Position numbers and translations under genes: made by a program | Origin: Caldifarciminota bacterium UBA3079 | Lineage (GTDB): Bacteria > Hydrothermota > Tepidihabitantia > Tepidihabitantales > Tepidihabitantaceae | Direction: 5' to 3' | Length of the DNA: 11,775 bases | Assembly (NCBI GenBank): GCA_002366635.1 | Contig: DFBN01000078.1 | Location: forward strand, 1-11,775 | Part shown: positions 6,578 through 11,775 of the stretch, in pieces | How positions within the stretch are numbered: position 1 is the stretch's first letter | How the letters are laid out: each line of letters begins with the position of its first letter | Notes under the pieces: generated by a model | What the model was told of the DNA's origin: nothing | Seen by the model: only the letters and a program-made list of their open reading frames with translations | Databases searched by the model: none

Positions 6578-9391
6578 ATGGCCGCTTTCTTTCTCTGCCT
6601 GATTTCAACTATCCCAGGTGGTCTGAACATCGACCCGTCGCTTCATTGGTATACACTTGAAACCGACCACTTCGCGGTTCACTTCTCATGCCGTGGCCGG
6701 ATTGACGAAGACAGCAAGAATCTGGCTTACCATGTCGCCGAGCTCGCTGAGGACATTCATAATAAGCTGACAGGAATTATCGGTTGGACACCCAGGAACC
6801 CAACCCAGATAGTCATCGCCGACTTCTTTGATTATTCCAATGGCTGGGCTGCACCCATACCTAACAACACTATCATTATTATCCCTACTTTGCCTTTGGG
6901 TTCACGAACAAATTACGATGACTGGCTCCGTACCCTTATCGCCCATGAATACGCACATATTATCCAGATGGATATGACAAGAGGAATTCCAGCCGCTTTG
7001 CGCAAAGTATTCGGTCGCGTGATTCTAACAAACCCGCTGATGCCGGTCTGGATGCTGGAAGGCTATGCGCTTCAGTACGAAACAAGGCTCACCAGCTTTG
7101 GCCGACTCCGTAGTTCTGAATACGATATGATGGTCCGAGCCGCTGCCCGCAGCGGGAAACTGCTCACAGTGGACCGGTGCGGCAACTATGAACTTCAGCG
7201 TTATCCAGGCGGCAGGGCACCATATCTTTACGGAGGTCTGTTTTATCGGTCCATGGCCAAAAGAACCCGCCCAGATATCTGGGACCAATACAGCCTGCGT
7301 CACGCAGGCGTTCCATTGCTTTACGATTACAATGCCCGCCGGACCTTTGGCAAGGGTTTCCATTATCTCTGGCACCAATGGCAGAACGAAACTATGACCC
7401 ATGCCGAATCAACTGAAACAATTCTGCAACAGAAACCACTTACCAGGTTCAAGAGAATAACAAGGGAAGGTTTCCTGACCGGTTCACCTTTCTGGTCACG
7501 CACCGGTGCTGAAATCTATTACATTTCCAGAAACGGTAAAGAGTATCCCTGCATCAAGGCGACCGACAGCACCGGTCAAAATACCAGAGTGATTCATCGG
7601 GGCCGTATTCTGGGAAACATGACCATTTCACCTGACGGCCGTTGGCTCGGGTTTGCTGAAATGAACATCCAGCATAACTATTACGACTATTCTGATATCT
7701 TTGCACTCGACCTTCACAAAGGAACCGTGCGCCGACTCACCCATGGCCTGCGTGGCCGTGACCCGGACTTCGACCCTGACACAAACTCTGTGGTATTTGT
7801 GGCCAATAACAAAGGCCGGAACGACCTGATGCTTCTCAACCTGGCCACAGGCGAAATCCAGAACCTCACCGAAACAGAAGATTACACCGCATATCACAGC
7901 CCGCGCTTCTCACCTGACGGTCGGTACATTGCCGTTGGTATTCACCGGCCCGGCGGTTATGCGGATATCGAGCTGCTGGACATGAACACCGGCTGGCGTA
8001 TCCCAGTCACAGAAGACCGGGCAAACGACCTCTCGCCCTGCTGGTCCCGCACCGGCAAATATCTCTTCTTTGTTTCGGACCGGACCGGTGTGTTCAACCT
8101 CTATGCCTACTCAATCCAAACGGGACAAACATATCGCTGCTCAAATGTGCTCTACGGTGTGTTCGAACCCGCAGTATCTCCGGATAATCGGACAATCGCC
8201 ATGGTTTCATATACTGCTGACGGCAATGACATCCAGGTTACTCCGTTCAATGCCCGCACTTGGGAACCTGCCGAACCTTTCCATGACACATTCCCTGTTA
8301 TCGAACCTCTGATTCCTGGATTCAACTCGACCATTTATTATTACAATCCCTTTCCTACTGTTCTGCCTAAGCTGTGGTTTCCGTTCGTTTCTTTGGACGA
8401 TTCATGGAACTTCGGGGCATGCACATTCGGCTGGGATGTGCTTCAATTTCATACTTACATGGCTGCTGCAGGTTACCGTTTGACCGGCACCCCGTTCCTC
8501 GGCATTGACTATCAGCTCTCGCGCTATCGTCCACTGCTTCAACTGACAGGGGAATTTGACCTTAATCAGCAAGACGCAAGAATAAATATCGACCTGCCAT
8601 TCCATGCCACGCGCCGTTTAACCTGGCTTGACTTTTCCGCACTGGGTCGACACGACGCCATTTTTACCTCCAGTTATAGTCTCGACTTCACCACATCCAA
8701 TGCATTCTGCTATCGTTTTGATGCAGCACCGGTCCAAGGCGGCATTGCCGGAGTTCATACCGACCTTGAATCGAAAACCTTTCAGAACAAACGCGACCGG
8801 ACAAGAATTCTGGCATATCATACCCGTTTTCTCGGTTCTCCTCCAAGAACCTGGAGCCTGCGTCTATGCACCGCGGCAGGCACTGCTTTCGGAGACATAT
8901 CTGCTGACAGCGCATGGAAGATTCATTCTGGCCCAGGAATTCTCAAAGTGCGCGGTTTTTCTCATGAATCAGAACCAACTAAGAATATCATTGTAGCCGG
9001 TGCACAATTCCGCACTCCTCTCTGCTGGCCTGAAAGAGGCCCGGACCTTATTCCTGTTTTCCTGCGCAATATCAATCTGGCCCTGTTCTTCGACTGGGGC
9101 ATGAACTGGAATGACTGGGTTCCTACGGACGAGAATTGGAAAAACTCAAGAGTCGGCCTGGGAGCAGAAATCCGAACAGACCTGATACTTGCACATATGT
9201 TACCGGTAAATCTTTCTATAGGATATGCTGTCGGACTAAGACCCGAAATCGACACGCAGTTCTATCTGAACCTTAACTCCGCACTCCTCTCCGAACTCCT
9301 TAACCGTTTCAGTTCCGACCGGTTCCAGCCGCTCCACTCAAGACACCTCTCCGGGCCTGGCTTCCGGAAAGAATACTCACCGATATTCTAA
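6578..9391 (+). CDS. Gluzincin peptidase-MA / PD40 propeller / outer-membrane beta-barrel protein
   Basis: A 937-residue exported protein with three parts. First, after a short hydrophobic signal-like start (MAAFFLCLIST), a zinc-peptidase domain with HEYAH at 123-127 and a third ligand E161 in WMLEGYA, the HExxH-(33)-E gluzincin layout of the peptidase-MA group. Second, about residues 300-560, a TolB-like beta-propeller with six PD40-type repeats (SPDGRWLGF, SPDGRYIAV, SRTGKYLFF, SPDNRTIAM and others). Third, about 590-925, alternating aromatic beta-strands ending in an Omp85/surface-antigen-like segment (GLGAEIRTDL, then PVNLSIGYAVGL). It should sit in the outer membrane with protease and propeller in the periplasm or at the surface. 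It starts 16 bp after fabD. An in-frame TTG at 6569 is an alternative start; neither start has a good ribosome site. Family members are usually annotated as Tol-like or hypothetical; the substrate is unknown. Confidence 0.85.
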   Translation: MAAFFLCLISTIPGGLNIDPSLHWYTLETDHFAVHFSCRGRIDEDSKNLAYHVAELAEDIHNKLTGIIGWTPRNPTQIVIADFFDYSNGWAAPIPNNTIIIIPTLPLGSRTNYDDWLRTLIAHEYAHIIQMDMTRGIPAALRKVFGRVILTNPLMPVWMLEGYALQYETRLTSFGRLRSSEYDMMVRAAARSGKLLTVDRCGNYELQRYPGGRAPYLYGGLFYRSMAKRTRPDIWDQYSLRHAGVPLLYDYNARRTFGKGFHYLWHQWQNETMTHAESTETILQQKPLTRFKRITREGFLTGSPFWSRTGAEIYYISRNGKEYPCIKATDSTGQNTRVIHRGRILGNMTISPDGRWLGFAEMNIQHNYYDYSDIFALDLHKGTVRRLTHGLRGRDPDFDPDTNSVVFVANNKGRNDLMLLNLATGEIQNLTETEDYTAYHSPRFSPDGRYIAVGIHRPGGYADIELLDMNTGWRIPVTEDRANDLSPCWSRTGKYLFFVSDRTGVFNLYAYSIQTGQTYRCSNVLYGVFEPAVSPDNRTIAMVSYTADGNDIQVTPFNARTWEPAEPFHDTFPVIEPLIPGFNSTIYYYNPFPTVLPKLWFPFVSLDDSWNFGACTFGWDVLQFHTYMAAAGYRLTGTPFLGIDYQLSRYRPLLQLTGEFDLNQQDARINIDLPFHATRRLTWLDFSALGRHDAIFTSSYSLDFTTSNAFCYRFDAAPVQGGIAGVHTDLESKTFQNKRDRTRILAYHTRFLGSPPRTWSLRLCTAAGTAFGDISADSAWKIHSGPGILKVRGFSHESEPTKNIIVAGAQFRTPLCWPERGPDLIPVFLRNINLALFFDWGMNWNDWVPTDENWKNSRVGLGAEIRTDLILAHMLPVNLSIGYAVGLRPEIDTQFYLNLNSALLSELLNRFSSDRFQPLHSRHLSGPGFRKEYSPIF

Positions 9392-9401
9392 AAAGCAGCC
9401 G

Positions 9402-9722
9402 TTACTTACCGCAAACCGGACACTTAATATCCATCTTCTCGGGCGGAGCAGGATGGGTATCGTCATCCAACCCGCCGTTGCCCATCTGATTATGATAGCA
9501 ATAACAATGGTTGATGTAACACTCTCGTTTGGATAAAGCCGGCTCAAACCAGAAAAACTCGTATTGCTTCCAATAAGCCTTGATTGCGTCCCGGAGGTCC
9601 TGTTCGGCCCGGCCCACAAAAACTACCTTCCGGGGATTCTTGGCAAGACAGAATACTCCGCCCACACCACTGGGCACAATAATATCTACCTGCAGCGGCC
9701 TCAGAAGATAAGGACCACGCAT
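9402..9722 (-). CDS. Small GIY-YIG-like protein with Cys/His cluster
   Basis: A 106-residue protein of uncertain function. Its middle (about 19-38, GVGGVFCLAKNPRKVVFVGR) has the two-strand outline of a GIY-YIG nuclease with altered motifs: GVF for GIY and FVG for YIG, then an arginine (R38). A glutamate (E67) lies in KRECYINH, where GIY-YIG enzymes carry their metal-binding glutamate. Around and after it are C68, H72, C73, C75, H77, H90 and the pair C101-C104 in KCPVCGK, which suggests a structural zinc site. The tail THPAPPEKMDIKCPVC resembles a conserved HP-x-P-...-CPxC ending of small hypothetical proteins. The ATG at 9722 has AGGAGG (9728-9733) with a 5-nt spacer; an in-frame upstream start at 9785 is poor because the leader hairpin would lie inside it. 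Its stop is 10 bp from the end of the convergent barrel gene. Nuclease activity is possible but unproven. Confidence 0.75.
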   Translation of the reverse strand: MRGPYLLRPLQVDIIVPSGVGGVFCLAKNPRKVVFVGRAEQDLRDAIKAYWKQYEFFWFEPALSKRECYINHCYCYHNQMGNGGLDDDTHPAPPEKMDIKCPVCGK

Positions 9723-9742
9723 AAACGCCTCCTGATAAAAAT

Positions 9743-9764
9743 GGCGAGACCCAGCAGTCTCGCC
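9743..9764 (-). promoter_or_regulatory. Leader hairpin with U-run before the GIY-YIG-like gene, possible attenuator
   Basis: Perfect 8-bp stem GGCGAGAC/GTCTCGCC with a 6-nt loop. On the minus strand it is followed by ATTTTTAT and then by the ribosome site (9728-9733). It looks like a modest intrinsic terminator inside a leader of about 80 nt, so it may attenuate transcription; it may also simply stabilise the mRNA. Confidence 0.5.
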
Positions 9765-9809
9765 CCTATGCCTAGTATCCAGCAATGTAACCCGACTATT
9801 GCGTATTTA

Positions 9810-9837
9810 ATTTTACCCCCCCGACACAGTTTGTCAA
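9810..9837 (-). promoter_or_regulatory. Promoter of the GIY-YIG-like gene
   Basis: On the minus strand TTGACA (9832-9837), a 16-bp spacer with seven consecutive G, and TAAAAT (9810-9815). The start is expected near 9803, about 80 nt before the ATG at 9722. Confidence 0.65.
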
Positions 9838-9886
9838 GTTTTTCAACATCCTTTTGTAAATACACAATCCTATTCTTCTATTATGA

Positions 9887-9914
9887 TTGACAGTCGGTAT
9901 CAACGCCGTATCCT
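9887..9914 (+). promoter_or_regulatory. Promoter of the sufC-sufB unit
   Basis: TTGACA (9887-9892), 16-bp spacer, TATCCT (9909-9914). Transcription should start near 9921, about 23 nt before the sufC ATG. The TTG that might be read as an upstream sufC start is thus the -35 box. The -10 is identical to that of the tRNA promoter downstream. Confidence 0.6.
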
Positions 9915-9943
9915 TCACCCCGACAGGCGAACAAAGACAAGAA

Positions 9944-10678
9944 ATGAACTTGATAGAAATAAGAAATCTGCGAGTGATACTTAATGGCAAGCGCATCCTG
10001 GATGACCTGAATATGGATATCTGGGACGGGCATGTTCATGCCGTAGTCGGCCCGAACGGTGCCGGCAAGTCAACCCTGGCTGCCACTGTCATGGGTCTAT
10101 CCGGATACCGGGATTTTGAAGGCGATATTCGGTTCGATGGCCGGTCGGTCAAGCATCTGAGCATCGATGAAAGGGCAAGGATGGGTATGACCCTGGCCTG
10201 GCAGGAACCGGCGCGCTTCGAAGGCCTGACAATCAGGGATTTCATCCGGGCCGGTGCCAAGGACAAAAGCGAAACTAATATCAGAAAGGCGCTTAATGAT
10301 GTTGGAATCAGCGATGAATATCTCAATCGAGCAGTGGACAAAACCCTGAGCGGCGGTGAGCGGAAGAAAATCGAACTGGCTTCAATCATGGCAATGTCGC
10401 CCAGGATTGTCCTTTTGGATGAACCGGATTCAGGCATCGATGTTGCTTCGCTCAAAAAAATCCTTGCGTGTATCCAGTTGCTTAAACGAAAAGGCTCAAC
10501 CGTAATCCTCATCACCCACAGTATGACCGTGCTGAAAGAAGCTGAGCACGCCTTCCTGCTATGCGGCGGAAGGATAATCGACAAAGGCCCAGTGGAAGAA
10601 GTAGCCGGTTACTTCAAGAACGAATGCATCCCATGCGACCATCAGAACAAGCCGGATAAAACTGAAGGCACCGAGTGA
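9944..10678 (+). CDS. sufC: SufC/SmsC-type Fe-S cluster assembly ABC ATPase
   Basis: Cytoplasmic ABC ATPase that works with SufB-type scaffold proteins to build iron-sulfur clusters. The 244-residue protein shows Walker A GPNGAGKST (36-44), Q-loop Q87, the signature LSGGE (135-139), Walker B IVLLDEP (155-161), the D-loop SGID (163-166) and H-loop H192. WQEPARFEG after the Q-loop and SGGERKKIE are typical of SufC rather than of importer ATPases. The C-terminal tail carries a CxxC pair (C228, C231) absent from E. coli SufC. The ATG at 9944 is chosen over a TTG at 9887 because that TTG belongs to the promoter; no strong Shine-Dalgarno site is present. Its stop overlaps the start of sufB by 4 nt. 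No cysteine desulfurase, SufU or SufE gene is adjacent, which points to the two-gene SUF-like minimal system (SmsCB). Confidence 0.92.
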   Translation: MNLIEIRNLRVILNGKRILDDLNMDIWDGHVHAVVGPNGAGKSTLAATVMGLSGYRDFEGDIRFDGRSVKHLSIDERARMGMTLAWQEPARFEGLTIRDFIRAGAKDKSETNIRKALNDVGISDEYLNRAVDKTLSGGERKKIELASIMAMSPRIVLLDEPDSGIDVASLKKILACIQLLKRKGSTVILITHSMTVLKEAEHAFLLCGGRIIDKGPVEEVAGYFKNECIPCDHQNKPDKTEGTE

Positions 10679-11610
10679 GCAATAACATTGATACAGCAAA
10701 ACAGCTCTTGGCAAATACCGAAACCGGACCCGGAATCCTGGCCGACCCTGGCATAGCCCACCTTATAATCCACGGTAACCAGGTAATCGGCCGGCACGAA
10801 CTGCCCGGTATCGAAGTCAAAGCCGAAGAACAGGAACAAGGCACTAGGGTTGTCGTTACGGTCAAGGAATCAATATATATCTCGAAACCGGTTCACATGT
10901 GCTTCGGACTGATGCGGCCGAAAGGCATCCAGCGTATCAATACGACCATTAACATTGGAAAGAACTCCCGCTTATTCATTCTTGCGCATTGTATTTTCCC
11001 CAATGCGGTTGATGTCCGCCACATAATGGACGCAACGATAAATCTCGGGGATGACGCAGAATGCACTTATCTGGAAAGGCATATCCATAACCCGAACGGC
11101 GGTGTCAAAGTATATCCGACAACCGTGACCAAGTTGGGTGAGAAATCAAGAATGAAAACCGAGTTCGAGCTTCTCCGAGGCCGGGTCGGGCTCATCGACA
11201 TGAATTATGAAACCGACTGCGGTAAATCCAGCACCCTGGAAATGACCACAAGAATCAATGCTACTAGTGACGATATCGTCATAATCCATGAAGGTGCGCA
11301 TCTCCACGAGCGAGCCACCGGCGTCCTCGCATCCAAAGTCGCGCTCCGCGACCGCGCAAAAGCAGAAGTGCACAACAAACTGGTCGCTTCAGGTGCTTAT
11401 GCGCGCGGTCATATCGACTGTAAAGAAATCGTCAAAGACCACGCAATTGCAACGGCTATCCCGATTGTCGAAGTAAATCATCCCCTGGCCCATATCACCC
11501 ATGAAGCCGCTATCGGCAGCGTTGATTTCAGGCAGCTTGAAACCCTGATGTCAAGAGGACTGAGTGAAGACGAAGCGGTCGAACTGATAATCCAGGGGTT
11601 GCTGTCTTGA
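10675..11610 (+). CDS. sufB: Short SufB/SufD-family (SmsB-type) Fe-S scaffold protein
   Basis: Partner and probable cluster scaffold for the SufC ATPase. At 311 residues it is much shorter than E. coli SufB (about 495) or SufD (about 420), and it keeps mainly the beta-helix core and the C-terminal SufC-binding helices. Its C-terminal signature is clear: HITHEAAIGSVDFRQLETL, then SRGLSEDEAVELIIQG. C249, in GHIDCKEIVKDHA, lies where E. coli SufB has its essential C405, judged by eye from the surrounding pattern. With a single SufB/D protein, the complex is presumably a homodimer on two SufC. Translation starts at GTG 10675, which overlaps the sufC stop (GTGA), with GAAGG 6 nt upstream. Its own stop overlaps the -35 box of the tRNA-Gln promoter. 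Confidence 0.92.
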   Translation: MSNNIDTAKQLLANTETGPGILADPGIAHLIIHGNQVIGRHELPGIEVKAEEQEQGTRVVVTVKESIYISKPVHMCFGLMRPKGIQRINTTINIGKNSRLFILAHCIFPNAVDVRHIMDATINLGDDAECTYLERHIHNPNGGVKVYPTTVTKLGEKSRMKTEFELLRGRVGLIDMNYETDCGKSSTLEMTTRINATSDDIVIIHEGAHLHERATGVLASKVALRDRAKAEVHNKLVASGAYARGHIDCKEIVKDHAIATAIPIVEVNHPLAHITHEAAIGSVDFRQLETLMSRGLSEDEAVELIIQGLLS

Positions 11611-11634
11611 CTCGGACAGGTTTTCCCGTATCCT
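11607..11634 (+). promoter_or_regulatory. Promoter of tRNA-Gln, overlapping the sufB stop
   Basis: TTGACT (11607-11612), 16-bp spacer, TATCCT (11629-11634). The expected start near 11641 is 4 nt before the mature tRNA. The TGA stop of sufB (11608-11610) is part of the -35 box. Confidence 0.65.
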
Positions 11635-11644
11635 TTCGCCTGAT

Positions 11645-11716
11645 TGGGGAATCGTCTAACCGGCAGGACGGCTGGCTCTGGACCAGTTAATTGGGGTTCG
11701 AATCCCTATTCCCCAG
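11645..11716 (+). tRNA. trnQ: tRNA-Gln (anticodon CTG)
   Basis: A complete cloverleaf folds by hand. The acceptor stem TGGGGAA/TTCCCCA has 7 pairs. The D arm is GTCT/GGAC with loop AACCGGCA. The anticodon stem GCTGG/CCAGT encloses loop CTCTGGA with anticodon CTG at 11678-11680. A 4-nt variable loop follows, then the T arm TGGGG/CCCTA around TTCGAAT. The discriminator base is G and the weak first pair is T-A, both glutamine identity features. CCA is not encoded, so it must be added after transcription. Confidence 0.95.
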
Positions 11717-11724
11717 CTTTCTTG

Positions 11725-11756
11725 ACACCGGTGGCTTCACTCGCCGGTGTTCTTTT
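11725..11756 (+). terminator. Rho-independent terminator after tRNA-Gln
   Basis: Stem ACACCGG (11725-11731) with CCGGTGT (11744-11750), a 12-nt loop, then TCTTTT. It begins 8 nt after the tRNA and probably ends the tRNA transcript and any read-through from sufCB. The last 19 bases of the window show nothing further. Confidence 0.75.
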
Positions 11757-11775
11757 GGGACCGGATTTCCCCTTT

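Noticed and set aside
9887..9889. TTG 9887 as the sufC start
   Set aside because: It adds 19 residues unlike SufC, and the TTG is part of a TTGACA-16 bp-TATCCT promoter.
10036..10584. 182-codon minus-strand frame inside sufC
   Set aside because: It is antisense to the complete set of ABC ATPase motifs, with serine- and arginine-rich composition typical of a shadow frame.
1..11775. CRISPR array, toxin-antitoxin pair, prophage or insertion sequence
   Set aside because: No regularly spaced repeats, transposase, integrase or toxin-like small gene pair is visible.

Overview
The window carries two plus-strand and two minus-strand transcription units of an uncultured-looking, diderm bacterium. An outer membrane is implied by a protease/propeller/beta-barrel fusion and by an exported M6 protease ending in a FlgD/T9SS-like C-terminal domain. 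Together with a two-gene SUF-like iron-sulfur system and near 50% GC, this resembles candidate phyla such as WOR-3 (Stahlbacteria) or relatives. That placement is an inference from gene style only; no taxonomic marker is present.

Layout. (1) 1-3473, minus strand, read from right to left: bactofilin, M6 metalloprotease, FabG, then an AAA+ enhancer-binding-type regulator cut by the left edge. Bactofilin and the protease overlap, and the ribosome site of fabG lies on the protease stop, so these three are one unit. Its promoter is at 3554-3581. (2) 3657-5463, minus strand: a small exported PEGA-like protein followed 4 bp later by a pyrimidine-nucleoside phosphorylase, from a promoter at 5472-5499 that should give a leaderless mRNA. 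(3) 5525-9391, plus strand: a promoter with an inverted repeat around its -10, fabD (apparently starting at ACG), and a very large gluzincin/PD40/beta-barrel protein. (4) 9402-9722, minus strand: a small GIY-YIG-like cysteine/histidine-rich protein with its own promoter and a leader hairpin, convergent with unit 3. (5) 9887-11610, plus strand: sufC and a short sufB overlapping by 4 nt, a SmsCB-type minimal Fe-S system. (6) 11607-11756: tRNA-Gln(CTG) with its own promoter and a terminator.

Two regularities help to read the window. All six intergenic promoters I can see have the form TTGAC(A/T)-16 bp-TA(n)(n)(n)T. The four clear Shine-Dalgarno sites sit exactly 5 nt from the start codon. The second rule places the fabD start at an ACG codon 54 bp before the first in-frame ATG, which restores the essential N-terminal GQGSQ motif. 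The longest stretches without a gene are 3471-3656, 5464-5646 and 9723-9943; each is under 300 bp and is filled by promoters and leaders. I see no insertion sequence, CRISPR array or prophage. No wholly new system is evident; the best leads are the fabD start and operator, the modified GAFTGA loop, the protease-propeller-barrel protein and the small GIY-YIG-like protein.
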